This document shows positions 9,101 to 16,140 of a DNA stretch of 20,745 nucleotides, in pieces; position 1 is the stretch's first letter, and each line of letters begins with the position of its first letter. Under the pieces are notes generated by a model. It was given only the letters and a program-made list of their open reading frames with translations, was not told the origin of the DNA and did no database searches. The position numbers and the translations under genes are program-made. The stretch is from Plakobranchus ocellatus (taxonomy: Eukaryota; Mollusca; Gastropoda; Plakobranchidae). The DNA lies in the NCBI GenBank assembly GCA_019648995.1, contig BLXT01006250.1:1625666-1646410 (forward strand), given 5' to 3'.

Positions 9101-11311
9101 TGTTTTGTGAATTTGGGTCATTTGACCCATGTTATTCGGGGCAAAAGTGAGCTAAATGGTGAAAATCATTGAAAACTATCTCTTTTGGATCTTGAGAAGA
9201 AATAAGGGAAGAATAAAGTCTTGAAAAGTATTGAGCATGCTTTGCCAACAAAGAAAAAATATAATGCACCCAAATTTACGTCTAAAAGAATAAAAGACCT
9301 CCAAAGATCATGGATTTCTTGTTTGTTATTTTTTTCTGTTGTGCGTGTTTGTTTTGTTCAGCGTTGGTTATGTGTATAAAACTTAGAAAATTACAACTTG
9401 AAGACAGAATTTGACATACCACGAAGAAAAATAATCCAATCCAAACCATTTTAGTCAAATTCAAACAGATTATCTAGTTCATAGGCTTCCCACTGATAGT
9501 TTGCTGTGGTATCAGTGTCAGTGTTACGATCAGCTATTGGGCCACACCCCTTTTCAACGCTGCCAACTTGACTCAGCCTAGATCTAGGTCTAGACCTAGA
9601 AGCTGGACTTTCACTTTCACTTTCTGACCAATCTGATCCCGATCCGAGTTATTTTCATCAAAATTTAATCACAAATCATCGCTCCCATCATCAAAATCAA
9701 CAACCTGTATATGTCTGTTGCCCTTGGCAACGTCACTGTCCTCAGAATCTGACATTTTTCATCATAATTTTCTCAAAACGCATCCAATCATCAAACTCAA
9801 CACCCTGTACATGTCTGTTGCCCTTGGCAACGTCACTATCCTCAGAATCTGACATTTTTCATCATAATTTTCTCAAAACGCATCCAATCTTCACGAAAAA
9901 ATTCATGGGGAAGCCTCAAACCCTTAAGAAGTAGGTCAAAACTAATAGAAGTATGCAGTCGGGCAAGGGACGGTACTCTAACAATTGTTTTGTCACCAGG
10001 TAGCTGGTCGCTTTAATGCGTCTTGTGGACGGAGCTAATCATGTGGAAGAAAAGTGTTAAAATTATGTATCTATTTGTTTTTTGGTGGGGTTTTTTTTGT
10101 GTTGCTCCAAATTTCATTTTAATTTACTTTCTTGTAATTAGTTTATTTTTTATCTATTTAATTATTCTCTCTCTTTGCATTATTTACTTTATCTCTTTTC
10201 TTTCACCCTTCTCTGTTCACAAAATTTCTTGTCTTTATCTTTCTGTAATCCATATCCTTTGTCCGGCTGAGACTACATATGATTGATAATATTGTTAAAA
10301 GCATCCATTAGCATTTTGCCATACTCTTCTCACCACATAAATTCGCCAAGATGTGGCGAGAGCATCGCCTCATTTGTGCCACTCATGGCTTTAAAACGTT
10401 TTTTTGTCTTTTTGCAGTAACTTTCAATCCTGTTGGTGCATGCACTGGTAACAGGATCAACGAAGTTTGCCCTGTGAATAACAGCTACAGGTTGGTATCG
10501 CAGAATAACAGGGATGTTCACAATTTGTTGTAAGAGGCAAAACCATCACTGTCAATAATGCTCCCTGGAGCAATGTGCCTCCTTATCACATTTTCTAATG
10601 TACCCACAGTTCTATCCGAAACAAAGGCACTGGTAGATGAGTGCGGTCCCTATCAATTGTCCACCTAAAGTAGACAGCCATTACGATTATTTGATGCCAA
10701 TTGTTGAACAAACTATTATTATTCCGATATAGTCCTATATGTCTTTTTATGATAGAATACCTTTCTCCAAATGGCTGGCTCTATTTCTACGGAAATTTGA
10801 AACATTTTTTTTTCTCACACCATCAGCTACTGACGAAAAAAAGTGGCAATGTTTTAGATCTAGATCTAAACAGTAAGACACTGGCGGTACTTCACTACTT
10901 GTTGCCCACCCACTGACGTCAAAAAATCGAAAAGGCTGACTACTTCAGGTAGGCTAGGGACCGAAGTGCTCCATCAGTGCCGCAACAAACTCTAGAAAAC
11001 CTCTACCTGATACTGTCTATCCCTCCAAACACCCACCTTTGCTGCATAACTCGGCCGACACTGTTTTTCAGTTTAGACATATAAAAACATAATAATAGTT
11101 GTATGTTTATGTGCAAAATCGGTAATCTTTCCAAAACTCATGTCAAAATATTGCCTAGATCTAGTTCCTATTATAGCTTTAAAAAAAAAACAGCCGAAAA
11201 ATTTTGCTCTGACGACTGTAGACCTCTCTAGATCTAGATTCTAAATAAAGACTGACCTTCTTTCCAACCATGTTTTTTCATCTGGCGTTTGGCAAACTCG
11301 CTGTTTGACAT
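2647..11311 (-). CDS. GPATCH4: G-patch domain-containing protein 4, complete, 7 coding exons (spliced)
   Basis: Join on the minus strand: 11311-11257, 7702-7629, 6488-6399, 5107-5018, 4673-4585, 3877-3824, 3139-2647. This is 945 nt, 314 aa, with every junction GT-AG and in frame. Domains: G-patch at about residues 6-48 with the glycine series G15, G19, G21, G23 and G28; then the family's conserved block [14 protein letters not shown] (44-57), matching vertebrate GPATCH4 VGHDPAKEFTNHWW; a basic linker ending YNGFVQ (98-103); an acidic Ser/Glu segment (about 119-129); the conserved GHKAARFGIKM (149-159); and a tail with Lys runs at about 200-208, 239-254 and 302-312. G-patch proteins usually activate DEAH-box RNA helicases. 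Human GPATCH4 is nucleolar and has been linked to DHX15 and rRNA/snRNA modification. The Lys runs fit a nucleolar localisation signal. The human protein is longer, mainly through its repetitive basic tail. No inactivating change was seen. Confidence 0.93.
3140..3823 (-). other. GPATCH4: GPATCH4 intron 6 (684 nt)
   Basis: Donor GTGAGT at 3823, acceptor CTTCAG at 3140, phase 2. AT-rich; no nested gene or transposon recognised. Confidence 0.85.
3824..3877 (-). CDS. GPATCH4: GPATCH4 coding exon 6
   Basis: 54 nt between a TTTTTTTTTCCAG acceptor and a GTGAGT donor. The first T completes AGT (Ser133); the rest reads IPTLDDIHKFCGGATGH, and the last two bases start Lys151. It lines up with the vertebrate stretch ending TAHKAARLG, which confirms both boundaries. 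Confidence 0.9.
3878..4584 (-). other. GPATCH4: GPATCH4 intron 5 (707 nt)
   Basis: Donor GTAATA (weaker than consensus) at 4584, acceptor TTTTCCAG, phase 2. Contains TA-rich simple sequence around 4080-4110. No other feature recognised. Confidence 0.85.
4585..4673 (-). CDS. GPATCH4: GPATCH4 coding exon 5
   Basis: 89 nt encoding residues 104-132 plus two bases of Ser133. After STVLTNGVEEKN it contains the acidic run SSSEDEKEESNN, a typical casein kinase 2-type context, as in the human protein's SCSDDDNQ at the same place. Acceptor ATCTGCAG, donor CAG/GTAATA. Confidence 0.88.
4674..5017 (-). other. GPATCH4: GPATCH4 intron 4 (344 nt)
   Basis: Shortest intron of the gene, phase 0, donor GTAAGT and acceptor CTGCAG. 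Nothing else seen inside. Confidence 0.85.
5018..5107 (-). CDS. GPATCH4: GPATCH4 coding exon 4
   Basis: 90 nt, residues 74-103, phase 0 at both ends. A Lys/Glu-rich helical linker (QAKSKEEKAKTKKEEQRKK) leads into FYNGFVQ, which corresponds to LYQKFVK of the vertebrate protein. Acceptor CACTTTAG, donor GTAAGT. Confidence 0.9.
5108..6398 (-). other. GPATCH4: GPATCH4 intron 3 (1291 nt)
   Basis: Phase 0, donor GTACGT, acceptor TTTAG. AT-rich with one less AT-rich patch at about 5400-5680 that looks like old inserted sequence but shows no motif I can name. Confidence 0.85.
6399..6488 (-). CDS. GPATCH4: GPATCH4 coding exon 3
   Basis: 90 nt, residues 44-73, phase 0. It begins directly with [20 protein letters not shown], the most diagnostic block of the family (the H-D-P and W-W pairs are conserved in vertebrates), and ends AAQKIGNKDE. 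Acceptor ATCTACAG, donor GAG/GTACGT. Confidence 0.94.
6489..7628 (-). other. GPATCH4: GPATCH4 intron 2 (1140 nt)
   Basis: Phase 0, donor GTATGT, acceptor TACAG. T-rich with several simple A/T runs. Open frames around 6900-7390 are Leu/Phe/Ile-rich translations of T-rich sequence and not credible genes. Confidence 0.85.
7629..7702 (-). CDS. GPATCH4: GPATCH4 coding exon 2 (second half of the G-patch)
   Basis: 74 nt. Two bases complete Gly19, then SGLGKEEDGRSEPIKVSLKM and DKAG (residues 20-43). It carries G21, G23 and G28 of the G-patch and the strand matching vertebrate ALRVTLKQD. Acceptor TTGTTGGAAG is followed directly by the exon; donor GGG/GTATGT. Confidence 0.93.
8117..8130. repeat. AGATCTAGATCTAG palindromic motif
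   Basis: Overlapping AGATCT and TCTAGA units. First member of a cluster of such palindromes running to 11382. Confidence 0.7.
8873..8909 (+). repeat. imperfect (GTA)n / TAG trinucleotide tract
   Basis: Repeated GTAGTAGAAGTA...GTAGTCGTAGTAGTAA units, an old short trinucleotide repeat with point changes. Its unit is the reverse complement of the CTA array near 17.65 kb. Confidence 0.5.
9577..9600. repeat. nested palindromes CCTAGATCTAGG and CTAGGTCTAGACCTAG
   Basis: Two overlapping perfect palindromes (12 and 16 bp). On the minus strand they encode the SRSRPRSR part of the acidic coding relic, so a repeat-like motif sits inside former coding sequence. Confidence 0.75.
9683..9893. repeat. tandem duplication, period 100 bp, about 2.1 copies
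   Basis: Plus-strand copy 1 (about 9683-9782) and copy 2 (about 9783-9882) differ at only a handful of positions. Examples are TGTATATG versus TGTACATG and CACTGTCC versus CACTATCC. The landmark ATGTCTGTTG is at 9711 and again at 9811. The unit contains the ATG and first codons of the relic described for 9451-9893. Because 100 is not a multiple of three, reading through it shifts frame. Confidence 0.92.
10273..10663 (-). pseudogene. Merlin/IS1595(ISXO2)-type DDE transposase, C-terminal half, broken
   Basis: On the minus strand, in order: IDRD (first catalytic Asp region), VSDRTVGTLENVIRRHIAPG, then SIIDSDGFASYNKL (second Asp in S-D-G), then after a frameshift NFVDPVTSACTNRIESY (catalytic Glu in I-E-S) and KKTKKRFKAMSG. 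It ends HLGEFMW, an in-frame TGA, EEYGKMLMDAFNNIINHM and a stop. The order and the phrases FVDP..T.A.TN.IES.. and EFMW are hallmarks of the IS1595-like DDE domain found in eukaryotic Merlin transposons. At least two frameshifts and one stop kill it; the TGA falls where Arg (CGA) would fit, consistent with C-to-T decay. The N-terminal part with the zinc-binding region is not seen, and terminal inverted repeats were not identified. It sits in intron 1 of GPATCH4 on the same strand. Confidence 0.8.
10853..10870. repeat. 18-bp perfect palindrome TTTAGATCTAGATCTAAA
   Basis: A perfect inverted repeat without spacer, and the longest of the AGATCT/TCTAGA family here. Confidence 0.8.
11155..11164. repeat. 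CTAGATCTAG palindrome
   Basis: Ten-base perfect palindrome in GPATCH4 intron 1, near exon 1. Confidence 0.7.
11227..11238. repeat. TCTAGATCTAGA palindrome
   Basis: Twelve-base perfect palindrome, 19 bp inside intron 1 from the exon 1 donor. Confidence 0.75.
11257..11311 (-). CDS. GPATCH4: GPATCH4 coding exon 1 (start codon, first half of the G-patch)
   Basis: ATG at 11311-11309 in the context GCAAAATGT (A at -3, good for initiation). It reads MSNSEFAKRQMKKHGWKE plus one base of Gly19, then donor GAAG/GTCAGT. This aligns with FAEEQLLKHGWTQG of vertebrate GPATCH4. Upstream in the same frame there is no longer family-like sequence, so the start is well placed. The human protein begins a few residues earlier, which is normal variation. 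Confidence 0.9.
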
Positions 11312-11770
11312 TTTGCTTCTTAATTTTTCATATATATGGGAAATGCAACTAAATCTAAATCTACAATCTGGTCTAGATCTAGTTGTGAGTATTGAGACGA
11401 ATACATGTGGTTATTGGTTGAAGCGAGGATTTTGTTTACATTTGAAAGGAAAGGCCTGGTTTCAGAATTATATATCAAGCTGAAGGTAAAAATTCTACAT
11501 TTTTAATAATTATTTTTATTTACCATTTAGCATATTCCTATTTCAAAATAGAATACTTTTTCTGGAGAGAAATTTTGCTTTTTTTGTAATGAAAAAAATT
11601 GAATTACTTATATTCATGATGCCAACGAGAAAAATACTGTAAACATTTTCCTTTTATTATTTGGCAACTTACATTTCAGACTCCAGACCATAGAGCTTTA
11701 AACTAGAGCTAGAAAGCTTATTGCCTGCTGGTGTTTCTTTTCTCTGGTTTCAGGCCGAGATCAAACGATT
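11312..11770 (-). promoter_or_regulatory. GPATCH4: probable 5' UTR and proximal promoter region of GPATCH4
   Basis: Sequence immediately upstream of the start codon. No canonical TATA box lies at a useful distance: ATATATA at 11330-11337 is only about 20 nt from the ATG. The transcription start cannot be placed by eye. It contains another CTAGATCTAG palindrome at 11373-11382. Confidence 0.35.
11373..11382. repeat. CTAGATCTAG palindrome upstream of GPATCH4
   Basis: Ten-base perfect palindrome about 60 bp upstream of the ATG, last of the cluster. Confidence 0.7.
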
Positions 11771-11784
11771 GGGGGCGGGGGAGG
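11771..11784 (+). promoter_or_regulatory. GC box (Sp1/KLF-like) GGGGGCGGGGGAGG
   Basis: Contains GGGGCGGGG, the consensus GC box, in otherwise AT-rich DNA, about 460 bp upstream of the GPATCH4 start codon. It could serve GPATCH4 or a divergent transcript. Function is inferred from the motif only. Confidence 0.35.
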
Positions 11785-13185
11785 TTCCTACGTAATATCG
11801 AAGGAAGAAATAAACTCAAAACTTCAATGTTTTAGTTTGTAAATCTAAGAATAGAATGTCTGATCAAAGCTATATTAATTACGGTATATATATATATTAG
11901 ATTGTTTTATACTTACATTGTTTGTGTTACCTACTGTGTAGTGAGCGTGCCTATTAATAATTATAAATAATATTACAATAATAATTTCGCTATAATAGTA
12001 TTCTTCAGAAAATTATATGATTTTGAAATGTGCACCTTTTGTACTAATCGGAATTCTAATTATAAATTTATTGCGCAAGATATAGCAGACTAAATCTGAT
12101 TATTTCTTTACAAAACCCGAACCCCATAGTCACATAATGTTCAAAAGAAGGCTCATTCACATCGCATAATACCTTAGATTGAGGTTGCCTTTTCCTTATT
12201 TCCCACAGAAATTGATGGCTGTGACTCACAATAGCGAGAATAGCCATTCTTGCCTGAATGTTATATCTTGCTCCTTCCAGAATTTAGAAGAAAGTCTTTG
12301 CCAAATTAAAAATTCGACATTCTGTTTCCTTTAAGATATTTTTTACATAGGAAAGCGGCATAGTTTATTTTACAATTTATAATTCGCTATTGTGGGCTAA
12401 AGTTGATAAAATAAATCTTTTAAGTTGTAAAGGATTAGTTCCCTTAAATGTTCATCCTTTTGTTTAGTCTTATCTCAATCTAAACGGATATTAAAAATCT
12501 ATACAATAACCGTCTGAAATTTTGAACCCATGTTTTTATTATTACTTTTAATATAAGGTCTGTAGAAAATCTCACTGAAAAAAAAATTATATGCCTATAT
12601 TATTAAGCTAAAGAACTAGAAGTTTTGTAGAATAAGTAAGGGACTAGAGAAATATCATGTGCGAGCTTTTATATCTTGCTTGTTTTGTCTGATAGTTCTA
12701 TTGATTTCGTCCATATTATTCTTGTATCATTAAAGAAGAGTAATATTTACACTTTTATCGCCATAATATCTTTAGAAGTGTGTCAATTTTTTTTTCTTTG
12801 AAGAGCTGTGCGATCTTCTTTGCGCTTGAACTTCAAATGTTCTTCTGTTTAGAAAAAAAATTAAGGCTGAAACATTTTTTTTTTACTTGGCGGAAAAAAA
12901 CCCGACAAAAACGAATCATTGGTCGCAATAACATAAAAAGTGTCCTTAGCCGAAAATTTAACTCATACATATTCAACTGTGTAATAAAAAAAAAAATCAG
13001 CTTAACTGCAGTTTCTGATTTATTTTCCCTAGATGAATATGAAATTTAGAACTATTATGTAGGACAAACTCTTGAAGACACACAATATGCTAATACGATT
13101 ACATTATATAGATTTGCACTCTACTTTTAATTTATTAAGTTCCACGCAGCTAAAGCTAATCTAGTAGGAAATTAGGGATGTAAAA
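11785..13185. other. intergenic, no gene seen
   Basis: Strongly AT-rich, with a (TA)n run at about 11884-11898. Open frames are short and T/A-driven. No exon-like run, transposon motif or RNA gene was recognised. Confidence 0.45.
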
Positions 13186-13256
13186 TTAGAGGGGGAGAAA
13201 AAAAGAAAGTGAGAGAGTAAGTGAGGGAGGGAGAGAGAGAGAAAGAGAGAGAGAGG

Positions 13257-13287
<31 letters not shown>

Positions 13288-13298
13288 GGAGAGAGAGG

Positions 13299-13336
<38 letters not shown>

Positions 13337-13339
13337 GAA
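13186..13339 (+). repeat. (GA)n purine microsatellite, imperfect
   Basis: About 150 bp of almost pure purine (GA with interspersed GAAA and GGGA units, one C at 13324). The reading frames across it are Ser-Leu or Arg-Glu artefacts. A long homopurine-homopyrimidine tract of this kind can form triplex (H-DNA). Confidence 0.95.
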
Positions 13340-14440
13340 TGGTTCGCATGCCTTTTTTTTATTAGAGAGCAGGCAATATATGGAATTGAGAAGCAAAAAC
13401 TAATTGAGAATAAAGGCATAAAAAATCAAAACGATTCGAAAGATGGACCCAAAGTTGCAACTGTCTGGAGCAGAGTCGATCGCCTGTCCTGAGGTAAATG
13501 CACCAGGATATCCTAGCTCTATGTCTCGTGAGCAAAAACACATAGGAGTTTAGCTGCTCTTTTCTTGTTTTCTCGGCTGCCTTCATCCTCATGTCTTTAT
13601 CTGAGAGAAGAAAGAGACCTTTGCTGCAGATGGAACACCATGGAGTCCAAACAAACATTGAAACGAGGAGATAAGGTACAAAGCGGAGTTACTGAGATAT
13701 GAAGATAATCAAATGGGCTTTATTTTATGTCCTATGATAGATAGGCAGTTGATGCAGGATAATCCATAGCACTTCGCGGAGTGAAGTACATGTAATGCTG
13801 TAGCCAGGGTGTTGCACGTCCAGTACATCCCACTGCCAGAACAACAAATATCAGTGGTCTTCTTTTTGCTCTCGGCACAGACATAGCGTAATGGATTTAG
13901 CCATGCAGTTATAACAGGTAGGAGCGGTGGCCCATCTATTACTAGGGTAATTGGCAACTAGCAACAGGACAAGGTTCAGTCACAAAGTCACTACCGCTGC
14001 AACCACTGTTAGGTGCAAACATTTAACAACACTGGGACTGTCCCAAAGTTCAAAAGCAGGCAAAATACTGCAAGTTGAAATTTGGGATATTTAAAGGACT
14101 TCTGACAAATACGTATATACTCAAATGCACTGGATAAACAAGCTATTTTAAGTTATATGAGACATGAGACACACAATGAACATATTGTTTACTCTTATTT
14201 GACTGTCTGTGTGCCTGAGTGTGGCTTGTGTACCTGCTTTGGATGTGTAATACAACGATATTACAAAGTCGCGATAGATATATTTGTAAAGGTTAATAAT
14301 ATGGACCAAAAAGATCAGTATTATCCAAAGTTTTAAAAGAAGCTAAAATAATGGTTACTTAAAGATTCAATTTCTTCAATGTAAGCCTTAATAGTGACAA
14401 CATCAATCAAAAATATATTTAATTAGTAATTTATAACATA
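13340..14440. other. intergenic with two open stretches on the minus strand
   Basis: Less AT-rich between about 13440 and 14010. It holds a minus-strand open frame (13957-13709) rich in Cys, with AATAAA near its end, and a possible plus-strand start (ATG 13443 to a GTAAAT donor at 13494). Neither resembles a family I know. Confidence 0.35.

Positions 14441-14442
<2 letters not shown>

Positions 14443-14492
<50 letters not shown>
14443..14492 (+). repeat. perfect (GA)25 microsatellite
   Basis: About 50 bp of uninterrupted GA dinucleotide; perfect, so probably polymorphic. Confidence 0.97.
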
Positions 14493-14494
<2 letters not shown>

Positions 14495-15408
14495 AGAGTA
14501 GAGAACACGTTTGTTTTAACTAATAGGCGTCCTTAACTGATAGAAAGAAGGACAGGAAAGGAAGTGCTCCATGCAATAAAATAATTTCTAATAAAATTGC
14601 CCAAGTTTAAAATAAACAGTTCATAATCTTGTATCTTGAAAAGCCCTCTAGCATCATTTGGCCAATAAGGCGTCCAGTACAAAATGTACTTCAGTGCACA
14701 GTTCATGTACGTCAGGCGGAATCCAAACTCCATTACAGGTGTAGAATGTTCTTGTGAAAATTGTAACTCTTAAAATGACAATGTTCTTATCACCCTAATA
14801 ATAATTTTCTTTGTTTATTTCTCTTCTTGATGACCAGCAGAAAATGTTCTAGTAAACTTCAAAGCAGTACTTGTGTAGTAAAATTACATAGGTACACAGG
14901 TGCCATCCAGATTTTGTGCAGTTCAGCACAATACAGCGCAGAATACAATCAAAGGTACTAAACGAGGTATGTATGCAGTCAAAGATACAGTAGTACAAAA
15001 AGGCCACTCTGCCCTGCGCCAACCATTTCTATTCTATATGAAACAGAAACATTCATGTAATTATAATATATTACACAAACAGAATTTAAACTTGAGACGT
15101 TAGCTTCAATTAAACTTTATATTCGAGATCCGAAACGATTGATGAGTTAGCCACATCTATTATTATTGTTACAATTAACAAAATTAATGCACCGAGAGCC
15201 ATATGGCTTAACTTGTGTTTCAAATACGAAGTGTAATTGGGGTTTAATAGCCTCTTCCTTTCAAATAATAATAAATTCAATATAAATTCAAAGTAATCTA
15301 GGGTTAAATTATATCGAAGCTCACATTCAGATTAACAGTAATCAAACAACTTATTAGTATGCACTAAAAATGAGTTCCTTAAATACCGGTAGTAATAACT
15401 CAACATTT
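14493..15408. other. intergenic, no established gene
   Basis: Mixed composition. A minus-strand open stretch ending near 14620 includes LTYMNCALKYILYW, which faintly recalls a seventh GPCR helix, but no other receptor part is present. Nothing else was recognised. Confidence 0.35.
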
Positions 15409-15444
15409 AAAAACAAAAACAAAACAAAACAAAACAAAAAAAAA
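15409..15444 (+). repeat. (AAAAC)n tract
   Basis: Five or so AAAAC pentamers followed by a poly-A run, typical of a decayed retroposon tail or a simple repeat. Confidence 0.8.
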
Positions 15445-15864
15445 TTCTCAGAGCCTGTGAATGGGATCTTCACAATTTCTGAGTTTCTTCAGAGAGCGAA
15501 AGTGTCTCGAATACTCCTCTCAGTTCTGCTCTGCAATATGGCGTGATGCTTCATTTCAAATCAAATAGTTGATAATACAAAATTCTTTGGCTCTAACCCC
15601 AAAATCTTCCCCTACGCCAACTGTAGGATAGTCTATCAATGAACAGCATCTAGTCAACCCAAGTTAATACCTGTGGTCACGTCACAGTCTTGGGATTGCC
15701 TCACGATGCTCGGACTCTCCAATAATACATTATGATTTATTATATTCCTGCACCCGATAGCCTTAGAGATACTGCAACCCGGAGAGATACTACTAGAGTC
15801 ACATTACAGTGCACGCAAACGGAGCCTTTGTACTATAAAGAACTAACAACAAAAAAAAAAACGT
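15445..15864. other. intergenic, no gene seen
   Basis: Somewhat more GC-rich than average. A minus-strand open frame crosses it but has no family resemblance and overlaps the SINE-like element. Confidence 0.4.
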
Positions 15865-16140
15865 TTTGTGACAGGTTCGAATTTCAATCCGGGCCATTGA
15901 TCCCCCGTGTCCACCCAGCACTAAATGGTTAGCTAGGTCTATGAAGGCCTGGCGGAAATAAAGGTGGCGAAGAAAGCAATGGCAAACTACGACCTCAGAG
16001 TGTTTTATGCCAAGAACAACCAGGGCCCATCTCTGTGTTCCCCGACACTTGAACCAAGCATGGGACTCATTCCTCTTTACCCTAAGTTGTATTGCATCAT
16101 GTCTCTCAAAAGCAGCGGGAACCATGCAGGATAAGATGCA
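15865..16140 (+). mobile_element. probable tRNA-derived SINE (decayed)
   Basis: GGTTCGAATTTC at 15874-15885 resembles the Pol III B box (GGTTCGANNCC) with drift at its 3' end. It is followed by CCGTGTCCACCCAGCACTAA, ATGGTTAGCTAGG and then GAAAGCAATGGCAAACTACG, wording I associate from memory with bodies of invertebrate and other SINEs. A plausible A box upstream is missing; a poly-A stretch at 15849-15861 interrupts where the tRNA-like head should be, so the 5' end may be truncated. No protein is encoded. Confidence 0.5.

Larger units (their letters stand above)
9451..9893 (-). pseudogene. decayed acidic/Ser-rich coding segment, probably a DNA-transposon N-terminus
   Basis: On the minus strand an ATG opens MSDSEDSDVAKGNRHVQGVE (from 9855). 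The same start recurs 100 bp later (from 9755) as MSDSEDSDVAKGNRHIQVVD, then FDDGSDDL and a stop. In another frame, 9648-9451 reads 65 residues including SGSDWSESESESPASRSRPR, an Asp/Thr-rich patch, and YQWEAYELDNLFEFD before a stop. The block is more GC-rich than its surroundings and its bias is protein-like. Acidic serine-rich starts of this kind occur in piggyBac-like and some other transposases, but no catalytic domain follows, so the family is unassigned. Stops and frame changes show it is not functional. It lies in an intron of GPATCH4, on the same strand. Confidence 0.45.
7703..11256 (-). other. GPATCH4: GPATCH4 intron 1 (3554 nt), transposon-rich
   Basis: Phase 1, donor GTCAGT. The acceptor follows a TTGTTGTTGTTG tract. 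By far the longest intron of the gene. It holds a Merlin-type transposase relic, an acidic coding relic with a 100-bp tandem duplication, and six of the seven CTAGATCTAG-type palindromes or near-palindromes listed for this window; the seventh is 60 bp beyond the exon. 7703-8115 and 8700-9450 are AT-rich with nothing recognised. Confidence 0.85.

Noticed and set aside
10023-10286. Plus-strand hydrophobic frame near the Merlin relic
   Set aside because: T-rich antisense sequence overlapping the end of the transposase relic; not protein-like.
11330-11337. TATA-like ATATATA upstream of the GPATCH4 start
   Set aside because: Only about 20 nt from the ATG, which would leave virtually no 5' UTR; more likely simple AT sequence.
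13161-13419. Several overlapping Ser-Leu and Arg-Glu reading frames, both strands
   Set aside because: All are readings of the (GA)n tract in different frames.
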